DNA from: JAVBKV01 sp031553885
Lineage (GTDB): Bacteria; Bacteroidota; Bacteroidia; Bacteroidales; Azobacteroidaceae
DNA length: 42,909 nt
Assembly: GCA_031553885.1 (NCBI GenBank)
Contig: JAVBKV010000056.1
Span: 1 to 42,909, forward strand
Direction: 5' to 3'
Made by a program: the position numbers and the translations under genes. The notes beneath the pieces were generated by a model. The model searched no databases and was not told the DNA's origin. It worked only from the letters and a program-made list of their open reading frames with translations. Numbering within the stretch: position 1 is the stretch's first letter; every line of letters begins with the position of its first letter. This document shows positions 33,801-41,406 of this stretch, one piece after another.

Positions 33801-34532
33801 TCAATGGATGGCCTGAATAACGGCCTGTTCGGTTTTTTCAAAAATTTCGGAAAAAGGCATATCCTTTACAGGTATAGGATCATGAATCGTAAATTCGAGC
33901 TTATTTCCTATACCTAAAGGAAATGAGCCCCATTTTGTCATTTTCCACGAATTATTAATTGTTACGGGAACCATATAGGCAGACGGAGCATATTTACAAA
34001 GAATCTTCAATCCGTTTTCTGCAAATGGTCTTGGTGTTCCGGTTTTGCTCCTTGTCCCTTCAGGAAATATTACGGTTGTCCGTTTATTGGTTTCTATATA
34101 TTGAGCCATTTCCTTTATTGCCGACAGCGATTGTTTCGGATCTTTTCTGTCAATAAGTACCGACCCTCCATGATTCAGATTGTATGAGATACTTGGAATT
34201 CCCTTCCCTAGTTCAACCTTACTGACAAACTTAGGATGTACTTTCCGCATAAACCAGCAAATGGTCGTAATATCATACAGGCTCTGATGGTTGGCTGCAA
34301 TAATCAAAGGGACACCTGTTGTCAGTTTATCCAGATTTCTGATTGTATATCTCGTTCCTAAAATATATGTATTGGCGACCAGAAAAAAAGACATTACATC
34401 TACACTCTTTTTATGGGCCTTGTAACCAAACAGGTTGAAGCATAACCATTGGATAGGGTGAAAGACAGCCAGGGTACCTCCGAACAACAAATAATAAACA
34501 ATAGAAAGTGGATATGCGATTAATTTTTGCAT
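33801..34532 (-). CDS. plsC: 1-acyl-glycerol-3-phosphate acyltransferase
   Basis: A 243-residue membrane-bound acyltransferase that adds the second fatty acid to make phosphatidic acid. The catalytic block is NHQSLYD (the HxxxxD pair), followed by GSVLIDRKD and the substrate-binding block FPEGTRSKTG, then VPVTINNSW. A hydrophobic N-terminus (residues 5-35) anchors it. It sits between a flavin monooxygenase and an RNA helicase in one apparent operon. Confidence 0.92.
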   Translation of the reverse strand: MQKLIAYPLSIVYYLLFGGTLAVFHPIQWLCFNLFGYKAHKKSVDVMSFFLVANTYILGTRYTIRNLDKLTTGVPLIIAANHQSLYDITTICWFMRKVHPKFVSKVELGKGIPSISYNLNHGGSVLIDRKDPKQSLSAIKEMAQYIETNKRTTVIFPEGTRSKTGTPRPFAENGLKILCKYAPSAYMVPVTINNSWKMTKWGSFPLGIGNKLEFTIHDPIPVKDMPFSEIFEKTEQAVIQAIH

Positions 34533-34550
34533 TTACAATTAATTCAGGAA

Positions 34551-35621
34551 TTAGCCTTCAGATGTTGCATTCAGAAATTCAGCTTTCAACCTGGATATAA
34601 CTTCTTTTACACTCGATATTTTTTGAGATAAATGAACATTTACACCTGTGAAAGCATAACCTTTTTTCATATTGCCTCTTGCAGCCTGATAGAGAGCCTG
34701 AACAATACAGTAAGGACTTTTTGTATAATCGCAGGTTTTTATACAATGAAAAGGACAACTTTTAGGGGTTTCCTGTCCGTTTTCGACACGTTGGATAAAT
34801 TCGCCATTGATAGCTCTGCCGGGCATTCCGACCGGACTTTGTATTATTTTTATATCTTCTTGTTTAGCGGTTACAAACACATTTTTAAATGTATCGGATG
34901 CATCACATTCAGTGGTGGTAACAAACATAGTCCCCATTTGTACTCCCGAGGCCCCCATTTCGAGAAAACGACGTATGTCTTTTCCTGAAGAGATTCCTCC
35001 TGCCGCAATCACAGGAATATTCTTTTCGTCTTTGTATGAATTGGCAATGGCTACGACCTCCGGTATAAGTCGTTCCAACGAGTATTGTTCATCTTCGAGC
35101 TGATTGATCTTGAATCCAAGGTGACCTCCGGCTTTTGGACCTTCCACAACGATCGCATCAGGCAGGTAGCTATAATTCGTTTTCCATTTGTCACATATAA
35201 TTTTGGCTGCCCTTGATGACGACACAATAGGAACCAGTTTGGTTTTGCTTTCATTGGTCAGGTAAGAAGGCAAATCAAAAGGAAGTCCTGCTCCGGAAAA
35301 AATAACATCAGCCTTTTCTGCTATCGATGTTTTTACCATGTCGGCATAGTTTGTCAGTGCAACCATAATGTTCACTCCAATGATGCCTTTGCTTTTTTCT
35401 TTCGCCTTATTGATTTCTTCTTTTAATCCTACAATGCACTTGTTCAAATAATCTCCGGGAGAATTATGATAAATTAGCCCGAGTCCGGCAGCAGATATAA
35501 CACCTACCCCTCCTTCATTGGCTACAGCCGAAGCTAATCCGGACAAGGAAACTCCCACGCCCATTCCACCCTGAATAACCGGAAGCTTTACCTCCAGATT
35601 ACCAATAAAAAATGATTTCAT
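34551..35621 (-). CDS. Nitronate monooxygenase family protein
   Basis: A 356-residue FMN TIM-barrel protein: opening LPVIQGGMGVGVSLSGLA, GVNIMVALTNY, VVEGPKAGGHLGF (the catalytic-region His), PVIAAGGISSGKDI and GASGVQMGTMFVTT. Near the C-terminus is a cluster of four cysteines, CPFHCIKTCDY...PYC, that FabK and classical nitronate monooxygenases lack. It may bind a metal or an Fe-S cluster, which is inference. The substrate is unknown. It is the first gene of the three-gene minus-strand unit ending in rhlE. Confidence 0.85.
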   Translation of the reverse strand: MKSFFIGNLEVKLPVIQGGMGVGVSLSGLASAVANEGGVGVISAAGLGLIYHNSPGDYLNKCIVGLKEEINKAKEKSKGIIGVNIMVALTNYADMVKTSIAEKADVIFSGAGLPFDLPSYLTNESKTKLVPIVSSSRAAKIICDKWKTNYSYLPDAIVVEGPKAGGHLGFKINQLEDEQYSLERLIPEVVAIANSYKDEKNIPVIAAGGISSGKDIRRFLEMGASGVQMGTMFVTTTECDASDTFKNVFVTAKQEDIKIIQSPVGMPGRAINGEFIQRVENGQETPKSCPFHCIKTCDYTKSPYCIVQALYQAARGNMKKGYAFTGVNVHLSQKISSVKEVISRLKAEFLNATSEG

Positions 35622-35635
35622 TCTATCTTTATCTA

Positions 35636-35666
35636 CAAAAATGTGTCACGATAGTTGTGATACACA
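35636..35666 (-). promoter_or_regulatory. Candidate promoter and dyad ahead of the monooxygenase operon
   Basis: On the minus strand CATTTTTG (35643-35636) is one base from TAnnTTTG, 15 bases ahead of the ATG at 35621. Immediately upstream, 35642-35666 has an imperfect dyad TGTGTCAC ... GTGATACACA. This could be an operator over the -33 region. Only the symmetry is seen. Confidence 0.35.
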
Positions 35667-35882
35667 CCCTCGCGACTTGTTAATAATATAAACAAGAAAG
35701 TTGATTTTGATGTCAATTTTGACGATAGAAAGATCCGACAAATACTAACGGAACATAACATTGAAAAAGAAGATCAATATAAACTTGATTGTTCAGGGGA
35801 CAAAGGTATGAAAATAAACTGACTTAATGATTAGAAATTATACAAGAATAGTTAAGGAAGAAAAAGAATCTCAAAACCTTAT

Positions 35883-35890
35883 TAATTTTG
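35883..35890 (+). promoter_or_regulatory. -7 box of the recombinase gene
   Basis: TAATTTTG, a full TAnnTTTG match, 27 bases ahead of ATG 35917. It lies inside the longer open frame (from 35827) and so argues for the later start. Confidence 0.5.
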
Positions 35891-35916
35891 CAGCGAATTT
35901 TAAAACAAGTAACATT

Positions 35917-37194
35917 ATGCCATCTATTTCATTTGTCTTCCGTCCGTCCACACGTATAGGCGACTTCCCCGGCAGCCTGTACGTGCGGATGATCCACCAA
36001 CGGAAAGTTAAGACAGCTACCGTTCCGGGGCATTTATATCGTAACGAATGGGATTATCAGAAACAAGCCATTATTTTCCCTGAAAATGATCCTATTCGCA
36101 CCGCTTATCTCGAAGAGTTGGAGCAACAGATCCAGGAGGCGCGCCACATCGCCGGAGAGCTCATAGGCATGGTTTTGAAACAAGGGCATTGTACCCTGGA
36201 AGACGTTATCCAACAGTACCGGATTCAGAATTACAACGGCAAGCTGCTTTCCTTTGCCGAGCTGCTAGCACGGGGACTGGAAAAGAACGGGCAATACCGG
36301 ACCGCTAATGCCTACCGTACCGTCGCCAGGGGATTCGTCCGGTTCAATGACGGACACGATATCCCGCTCACCGCTATTAACGCAGGCTTGGTCAAGGCGT
36401 TCGAGACATCCCTGAAAAAAAAGGGTAAAATGCCCAATACCATTTCATACTACATGCGTAACCTGCGTTCCATCTATAACAGGTCTGTTAAGGAAAAGCG
36501 AATCCATGCCCGGCGGGACAATCCCTTTGCCGAGGTGTTCACCGGCATCAAGAAGACCCATAAGCGGGCTCTGTCCATCGAAGATGTGAGCAAATTGTTC
36601 AAACTGGACTTGCACAACCGATTGAAATCCCTTCCCGGAGGAAGTCATGAACGCATCCGTATCACCAACCTCTATTTTGCCTGGCGGCTATTTTTCTTTT
36701 GCTTCCATGCCCGCGGAATGTGTTTTGTGGATATGGCCTACCTCAAAAAATCTTCCATACAGAACGGAATGATGCGTTACCGCCGGAAGAAAACAGGACA
36801 GTTGATTGAAGTTAAAGTGACCCGGGAGATGCAACGGATCATGGATAGTTTCTCCGTTGTCGTCAATCGCTCGGAATATGTATTTCCGATTATAACAACG
36901 GGAGAAAAAGACGAACGGACACAATATGAAACCGCTATGCGCATCCAGAACCGCAGGTTGAAAGAACTGGCCAGTATGGCCGGGATCGATCAAACGGTGA
37001 CCACGCACGTGGCCCGTCATTCCTGGGCTACCATCGGCAAGCAGCAGAACCTGCCTCTCTGGGTGATCAGTGAAGGACTGGGACACGCTTCTGAAAAAGT
37101 GACCTATTCCTACCTGGCTTCTTTCGACCAGTCGGTGCTGGACAATGCCAATAAATTAATCGCCAAAGCTATAAAACGAGGTAAACGAACCTAA
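35917..37194 (+). CDS. Tyrosine recombinase (site-specific integrase/invertase)
   Basis: A 425-residue DNA recombinase. The N-terminal part (about 1-90) is the arm-type DNA-binding domain common in Bacteroidetes integrases (SISFVFRPSTRIGDFPGSLY). A SAM-like core-binding domain follows (about 110-210, SFAELLARGLEKNGQYRTAN). The catalytic domain has Arg266 (FHARGMCFVDMAYL), His364-x-x-Arg367 (HVARHSW), His390 (GLGHASEKV) and a nucleophile in TYSYLASF, probably Tyr399. All active-site residues are present. It is 57 bases from perfect 22-bp inverted repeats, so it is the natural candidate for inverting the segment between them. Relatives in Bacteroides flip surface-gene promoters. An alternative is an orphan mobile-element integrase; no excision or conjugation genes are visible. 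Confidence 0.92.
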   Translation: MPSISFVFRPSTRIGDFPGSLYVRMIHQRKVKTATVPGHLYRNEWDYQKQAIIFPENDPIRTAYLEELEQQIQEARHIAGELIGMVLKQGHCTLEDVIQQYRIQNYNGKLLSFAELLARGLEKNGQYRTANAYRTVARGFVRFNDGHDIPLTAINAGLVKAFETSLKKKGKMPNTISYYMRNLRSIYNRSVKEKRIHARRDNPFAEVFTGIKKTHKRALSIEDVSKLFKLDLHNRLKSLPGGSHERIRITNLYFAWRLFFFCFHARGMCFVDMAYLKKSSIQNGMMRYRRKKTGQLIEVKVTREMQRIMDSFSVVVNRSEYVFPIITTGEKDERTQYETAMRIQNRRLKELASMAGIDQTVTTHVARHSWATIGKQQNLPLWVISEGLGHASEKVTYSYLASFDQSVLDNANKLIAKAIKRGKRT

Positions 37195-37213
37195 AATATA
37201 CAGAAAATTTGCC

Positions 37214-37221
37214 TATATTTG
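37214..37221 (+). promoter_or_regulatory. Fixed promoter box pointing into the invertible segment
   Basis: TATATTTG, a full TAnnTTTG match, lies between the recombinase stop (37194) and the left repeat (37251) and points right. In the orientation shown it would read the regulator gene antisense. After inversion the regulator would lie downstream in sense, with its ATG near 37503. No matching TTTG is seen upstream. Confidence 0.45.
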
Positions 37222-37250
37222 TATGTTAAAACGGAAGGATTTTACCACTG

Positions 37251-37272
37251 TCCGACACTTAGTAAATGCCGG
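37251..37272 (+). repeat. Left inverted repeat (IRL) of the invertible segment
   Basis: 22 bases with central part CGACACTTAGTAAATGCC, exactly reverse-complementary to 38463-38484. It lies 57 bases after the recombinase gene. Confidence 0.95.
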
Positions 37273-37305
37273 ACTTCCACGTTTTGGAGGACTGAATACA
37301 CGCTA

Positions 37306-37313
37306 CAAAAATA
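37306..37313 (-). promoter_or_regulatory. Outward-facing promoter box inside the invertible segment
   Basis: The minus strand reads TATTTTTG (full TAnnTTTG match), pointing out through the left repeat toward the recombinase 3' end. After inversion it would lie near the right repeat and point at the surface operon. No clear TTTG at -33. Confidence 0.4.
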
Positions 37314-37365
37314 CGGCATTAATCCGGATTATACGCTCTTAATTTTATCCTAAAATATCACAATC

Positions 37366-38232
37366 TCAATCATTTAAAGGCTTTTTTCTGATTTTTCCTG
37401 GCGCATTACCGAGATTCGCCTTGCAAAAGTCAATAAATTGGGAAGAAGAAGAGAATCCGAATTCGGCGGCAATTTGCTTGAATGTCTTATTTCCCGTGCA
37501 GATTTCCTTATAAATCGCCCGAGCCTTCTGTTCTTTCATCCAGGCATAAACAGGAACTCCGAATACTGATTTAAACTTCTTGGAAAAACCCGAAAAACTG
37601 TAATTCAAGGCTCCTGCCAACTCCTGTGCTGTGTTGTAAGCCTGGTAGTTATATTTAACCACATCTACAAAAGCCGTATCGATACTCAGTATCTTATGGA
37701 AAAAATTCTTCAGATGTTCTTTATCATAATAAATCCGCAGCAATACAAAGAACTCCCTTACCTTGATATCGTGATAATACCTGCACCGGAAATCCCCTTC
37801 GGTGAAAGGCTCCAAACTTGTAATATAATTCCTGACGGCCTTATTGGCCTCGAGGATACAATGTGTCTTTCCCGGATTCAGGGACCTTCCTCGTCCGTAC
37901 ACAAACAACTGCTCGATACCGAAACTTTCGCAGAAACGAACATGGTCGTACATCCTCACCAGCAATAACTCCGTATCACAAGCTGCAGCATATTGAATTG
38001 TGGCTCCAAACGGGATAAAAATAAAAGACCCTTCCCTCATCGATGCTTCAGGGTAATCATTGAGTCTGAACTGTATTTCTCCTTTCAGGGTAAACACCAC
38101 AGTATGGTAACGGGATACCGTTTCCCTGTCTTCCCCTTTTTTTACCTCCCACACATCAATCATTGCGCTGTCTGAATGGTCGTAGTTGAAACAAATGCTG
38201 TGCTCTTTTAAATTACAAAAATCCATAATCAT
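37366..38232 (-). CDS. AraC family transcriptional regulator within the invertible segment
   Basis: A 288-residue regulator. The N-terminal 130 residues look like an AraC cupin-type sensor (VVFTLKGEIQFRLND, EGSFIFIPFGATIQYAAACD). A linker helix region follows, then two helix-turn-helix units at about 195-285: AQELAGALNYSFSGFSKKFK and FKQIAAEFGFSSSSQFIDFC, the typical AraC pair, ending in KIRKKPLND. The effector is unknown. The obvious target is the surface operon at 38959-42594, by proximity. ATG at 38232 is used; a second ATG is two codons in. It faces the recombinase in the orientation shown. Confidence 0.9.
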   Translation of the reverse strand: MIMDFCNLKEHSICFNYDHSDSAMIDVWEVKKGEDRETVSRYHTVVFTLKGEIQFRLNDYPEASMREGSFIFIPFGATIQYAAACDTELLLVRMYDHVRFCESFGIEQLFVYGRGRSLNPGKTHCILEANKAVRNYITSLEPFTEGDFRCRYYHDIKVREFFVLLRIYYDKEHLKNFFHKILSIDTAFVDVVKYNYQAYNTAQELAGALNYSFSGFSKKFKSVFGVPVYAWMKEQKARAIYKEICTGNKTFKQIAAEFGFSSSSQFIDFCKANLGNAPGKIRKKPLND

Positions 38233-38269
38233 CTGATAATTAGTTTGTTTAACCAGTGTTTAGCCAATC

Positions 38270-38277
38270 CAAAAATA
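38270..38277 (-). promoter_or_regulatory. Candidate -7 box of the AraC gene
   Basis: The minus strand reads TATTTTTG (full TAnnTTTG match), 38 bases ahead of the ATG at 38232. If real, the regulator carries its own promoter when it flips. The remaining upstream DNA inside the segment (38278-38462) shows nothing else clear. Confidence 0.4.
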
Positions 38278-38462
38278 TCCATGTCCCTGCAGGTTTACAT
38301 AACCCCCTTACAGAGAGGTTGAAAAACCGTGAGATCCCAGTAATATCCTGATCCACAACTCCCTACTGTTTAGCGAATGTATTACTTTCCGAATCCGGCT
38401 TATCCAAACCCATGATATATTGTGTTGATATTCGGATATTTACATGACTCATAAATCACATG

Positions 38463-38484
38463 CCGGCATTTACTAAGTGTCGGA
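38463..38484 (-). repeat. Right inverted repeat (IRR) of the invertible segment
   Basis: Exact reverse complement of 37251-37272 (22 of 22 bases). No similarity extends outside or inside, so the match is a discrete recombination-site-like unit. Confidence 0.95.
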
Positions 38485-38583
38485 TTATTCCGCCCAGGGA
38501 TTCAAACCCGTAAACCACTGTGAATAAACAAAATATGACACATACAATTTCTTTGATACTTACTTTTTCTGTTTCGCAGACAC

Positions 38584-38617
38584 AAAAAGCAGCAGGCTTC
38601 CTCCCATCCTGCTGCTT
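38584..38617 (-). terminator. Hairpin with T-run on the minus strand
   Basis: AAGCAGCAGG (38587-38596) pairs with CCTGCTGCTT (38608-38617) around an 11-base loop. On the minus strand the stem is followed by TTTTTG, so it would stop leftward transcription toward the invertible segment. No minus-strand gene lies to its right, so its purpose is unclear. The stretch 38485-38659 otherwise shows no gene. Confidence 0.5.
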
Positions 38618-38659
38618 ATCGTCTGCCATCAACATGTATCTTCCATCCTCTTAAGAAAA

Positions 38660-38956
38660 ATGATAACGAAGATGGCAGAACATATAATAAAGAAAATAGT
38701 GCAAAAATACCGGGAGGGGAAGATCTATATCAGGGACAGGGAACTGCTTTTACCGGGACAGTTAGGGAAATTTCTTTATTCCAATCCAATATGGGGTAAA
38801 GGTGTATGTATGTGTGTACATAGTCTTGTATCGTTCAAAGGTACATGGACACTACAGCGGGCATGGGTTTGTGAAAACCAGTGCCCGCATTTTTTTCTGG
38901 ACAGTCGGGCCGGCTGGATTATGAAACAGGTTAATAACAATTTAATTTCCAAATAA
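38660..38956 (+). CDS. Doubtful small reading frame in the operon leader
   Basis: 98 codons from ATG 38660 to a stop just ahead of the T9SS gene. The product (MITKMAEHIIKKIVQKYREG..., with several cysteines later) resembles no family I know and has no signal peptide. A strong terminator (38857-38897) lies within its last third, which argues that this stretch is a non-coding leader or that the frame is regulatory. The frame is kept because the first 30 codons look protein-like. Confidence 0.25.
   Translation: MITKMAEHIIKKIVQKYREGKIYIRDRELLLPGQLGKFLYSNPIWGKGVCMCVHSLVSFKGTWTLQRAWVCENQCPHFFLDSRAGWIMKQVNNNLISK
38857..38897 (+). terminator. Strong terminator 61 bases before the surface operon
   Basis: GCGGGCA (38857-38863) pairs with TGCCCGC (38882-38888). 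An inner stem GGTTT / AAACC continues it after one mismatch, closed by a GTGA-type loop, and the stem is followed by A and seven T. Orientation is plus, toward the operon at 38959. It would block read-through from the invertible segment unless attenuated. Confidence 0.75.
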
Positions 38957-38958
38957 AT

Positions 38959-41022
38959 ATGCTTATGAAAATAAAAACGACCTACGTAATGTTACTGGCT
39001 ACCGGACTCCTGCTCTTTCCTCCCGGTATCACGGGACAGGATCAGTCTGAGATAAGGTTTGTCAATATTGGGAAGATGTATATAGCTCCCAATTCAGTAG
39101 CTGATAAAGCGACTGTCTATATTCCGGATGCTCTTTCTATGAAAGGGACTGAAGTGAATGTTAAACAGCACGGAATAACATCCCTGGGGGGACATTTCCA
39201 CAATGATGTTGAAGCCAATAACATCTTTGACACAGAATCGACCGGAACATTTCGCTTTTGCAGTACATCCATCAGTCAATGGATAATGGGGACTGCCGAC
39301 CGGGAAGTCTGCTACATTGCTTTTCCCAACGTGGAAGTACAAAACCCGGCTTCGGTACAACTCTCTTCCACCATGGGTATGGATGTGAAGTCGCTCCTGT
39401 TGACCCGGGGGAAGATTGTTTTGAAATCCATACCTGTAGACGATGTCTCGAGTAATGTGGCTCACATGCGGGTATTGGGTAATGTCAGTTATAATCATGA
39501 TGCCCCTGTTATAGCCGACAAGGGTGTGGTAGAGGTAGAACTGGACCTCCAAACCCAGGGCGGCCGTGAAAGGCATTTCTTTGGATTTTCCTCCCCTTAC
39601 CGGAAAATGTATGCCGATTACTTTGCCTTTTGCTACCTGGCTCGGCCCGATTCCAAAGGTCTGTTCGGTTCTACCGGCAAGACTATTATCGACCCTTCTT
39701 ACCCTCTGCAAAGCGGAGAAGCTTACCTGGTAGCTCAGGATGTCTTTGGAGAAGCCGGTCTGACCCGGGACCAGGAATATGAATCCTCGGAGTTTTCCGA
39801 CCGGATGAAAGACATGCTCTTGTTAAACCGCTGGGTAATGAATACATCTATCAATGTTGTTCCCGGTTTATTAGGAAATAATAGTCCGTATACCGATGAG
39901 GAACTCTGTACTACCGATGTACCCCTCAGCTTAGAATCAGGATACAACTACATAGGCAATCCCTATACAAGTCCGTTGGATGTTACTTCCCTGTTAGATG
40001 ATGAAACAACAGGAACTGACCCCTGGCAGGTAACACGCGGGACTGCAGGCAACCTGCGTGCGCGCTTCTGGCTGTTGCAGGGAGGGCTCACAGTCCCCAC
40101 ATCAGCTGCTGAGAATTACAATCCGGAAACCCAACGTTTCCGCCTGGCTGCCTCCTGGATGGTGGCTCAAAAAGTAGGAGATACGTATACACTAGAAGGG
40201 ATAGGACCTTCAGAGCGGATTTTATTGGAACCCATGCAAATCATGAGGTTACAGGCCAAAGCTACTACAATGACTATCCCTGCATCGAAACAAAGCCACG
40301 GTAAAGGAGTGTTCCTGCGCAGTGCAGCCCAGTCAGGTCCGGACGATGAACTGCTGTTGCAGGTAATGGATACCGATACCCGGGCCTACGACCGCTTGTG
40401 TGTCGTATTTCGTCCGGCAACCTCGTTGGACTCCGGCGATAATTTCGACTGCGAGAAAATATTCAACTTCTCGGGTGGATTGAGCCAGATACATACCCCT
40501 TCTGCTGATGGTAAAAACCTGATGGTAAGCGTAGTCCCTACCCAAACGGGATCATTGCCCGTCAGCCTAACCCCTTGCGACAGGGAAAAGGAAGTAACGC
40601 TCTCGGCCCACAGGCTGGCCAGTTTACATTCTCCTGAAGGAATCTGGCTGGAAGACCTCCTGACCGGGGACATTATTGATTTAACCCAACACCACAATTA
40701 TCGGTTTACCACCCGTCCGGACGATAATACAGGGCGTTTTGTCCTGCACTTTACCCGGAAAATTCCTTCGGGAATAGAACCCATTACAAACTCTTCTCTA
40801 TATGTATCTTATAACAAAGGGATAATAAGTATCTCCGGCCTGACAAATCTGGATAAAGGCTCCCTGATCAATGTGTACGATCTCCAGGGGAGGATTGTGC
40901 TCAGCACTTCCATCCAAACCGACGAACACCTGTTGAACATTCCTTTCAACACTACCGCAGGTATGTATATAATTAAGGTATCGGGTAAACGTAGTCATAC
41001 ATCTAAATTTTTATGCCAATAA
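38959..41022 (+). CDS. T9SS type A sorting-domain surface protein
   Basis: A 687-residue secreted protein. A signal peptide (about residues 1-26, MKIKTTYVMLLATGLLLFPP, ending GITG before Q) sends it to the periplasm. The last 75 residues form a type IX secretion C-terminal domain (SLYVSYNKGIISISGL, INVYDLQGRIVLS, FNTTAGMYIIKVSGKRSHTSKFLC), which directs it across the outer membrane. The middle is a beta-rich region without a family I recognise; similar long proteins precede small partners in surface loci of other Bacteroidales. A second ATG lies two codons downstream. It is first in a three-gene operon next to the invertible segment. Confidence 0.88.
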   Translation: MLMKIKTTYVMLLATGLLLFPPGITGQDQSEIRFVNIGKMYIAPNSVADKATVYIPDALSMKGTEVNVKQHGITSLGGHFHNDVEANNIFDTESTGTFRFCSTSISQWIMGTADREVCYIAFPNVEVQNPASVQLSSTMGMDVKSLLLTRGKIVLKSIPVDDVSSNVAHMRVLGNVSYNHDAPVIADKGVVEVELDLQTQGGRERHFFGFSSPYRKMYADYFAFCYLARPDSKGLFGSTGKTIIDPSYPLQSGEAYLVAQDVFGEAGLTRDQEYESSEFSDRMKDMLLLNRWVMNTSINVVPGLLGNNSPYTDEELCTTDVPLSLESGYNYIGNPYTSPLDVTSLLDDETTGTDPWQVTRGTAGNLRARFWLLQGGLTVPTSAAENYNPETQRFRLAASWMVAQKVGDTYTLEGIGPSERILLEPMQIMRLQAKATTMTIPASKQSHGKGVFLRSAAQSGPDDELLLQVMDTDTRAYDRLCVVFRPATSLDSGDNFDCEKIFNFSGGLSQIHTPSADGKNLMVSVVPTQTGSLPVSLTPCDREKEVTLSAHRLASLHSPEGIWLEDLLTGDIIDLTQHHNYRFTTRPDDNTGRFVLHFTRKIPSGIEPITNSSLYVSYNKGIISISGLTNLDKGSLINVYDLQGRIVLSTSIQTDEHLLNIPFNTTAGMYIIKVSGKRSHTSKFLCQ

Positions 41023-41024
41023 AA

Positions 41025-41387
41025 ATGAAAAATGAACAAAAAATGAATACAATAAAAAAACACATCTTGTTACTGGCCTTATACCTGTTTGGTTGTCATG
41101 CAGGAGCCCGCTCGGAAGAGTTTGTCCCCTTCGAGAATGTCCCTGGCTGGGAACTGTCTGTACCCGCTCCGGAGATTCCCGGCGAAACATCCTTTGGGAG
41201 TCCGTTCGACCAACCACAGTTAAGAAACGATGGCTGGGAGGATCCTGACGAAAATCAGGACGGAGACGGAGATAATGTAATGGGACTTCCCATTGGCGAA
41301 TCACTACCAATAATCATCCTACTTGCAGTGGGTTATGGATTATTTCAACTAAAAAGGCAACAAGTTGACAAACAAAGTATTATTTAA
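41025..41387 (+). CDS. Small exported protein with sorting-signal-like C-terminus
   Basis: About 120 residues from ATG 41025; ATGs at 41013 (overlapping the preceding stop) and 41043 are alternatives. A signal peptide (KKHILLLALYLFGCHAGARS) precedes an acidic Asp/Gly-rich stretch (DPDENQDGDGDNVMG). Next comes a C-terminal segment LPIGESLPIIILLAVGYG followed by FQLKRQQ: a Pro-Ile-Gly motif, a membrane helix and a basic end. This tripartite tail resembles the PID-CTERM-type sorting tails of Bacteroidetes. It may be membrane-anchored or processed by a sorting enzyme elsewhere. Function unknown. Confidence 0.7.
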   Translation: MKNEQKMNTIKKHILLLALYLFGCHAGARSEEFVPFENVPGWELSVPAPEIPGETSFGSPFDQPQLRNDGWEDPDENQDGDGDNVMGLPIGESLPIIILLAVGYGLFQLKRQQVDKQSII

Positions 41388-41406
41388 TTTATTAATCGAG
41401 TAAATT

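Larger units (their letters stand above)
37251..38484. mobile_element. Putative invertible DNA segment carrying an AraC regulator
   Basis: Perfect 22-bp inverted repeats enclose 1,190 bases. The segment holds one complete gene (the AraC-family regulator, minus strand), about 90 bases beyond its 3' end with an outward-facing -7 box, and about 230 bases upstream of its start. A tyrosine recombinase gene adjoins the left end, and a surface-protein operon starts 475 bases beyond the right end. Recombination between the repeats would invert the block and reverse the regulator relative to the fixed promoter box at 37214. The geometry is read from sequence; inversion is inferred from the well-known inverton systems of Bacteroidetes. 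Confidence 0.75.

Noticed and set aside
35661..35822. 54-codon open frame without a start codon (contains KVDFDVNFDDRKIRQILTEH)
   Set aside because: The composition looks protein-like, but the frame follows a stop, has no ATG/GTG/TTG in a suitable place and matches no family I know. It may be the tail of a lost gene, but I cannot support it as a feature.
35827..35916. Longer start of the recombinase at 35827
   Set aside because: The extra 30 residues contain the -7 box at 35883-35890 and do not look like the family N-terminus, which begins at 35917.
38490..38531. tRNA T-arm-like sequence (GGTTTGAATCC on the minus strand) just outside the right repeat
   Set aside because: Only three of five T-stem pairs form and no acceptor, D or anticodon arms are present, so it is not a tRNA or a clear tRNA attachment site.
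38533..38655. Small plus-strand frame starting MTHTISLILTFSV
   Set aside because: It is short, crosses the 38584-38617 hairpin, and has no recognisable similarity.
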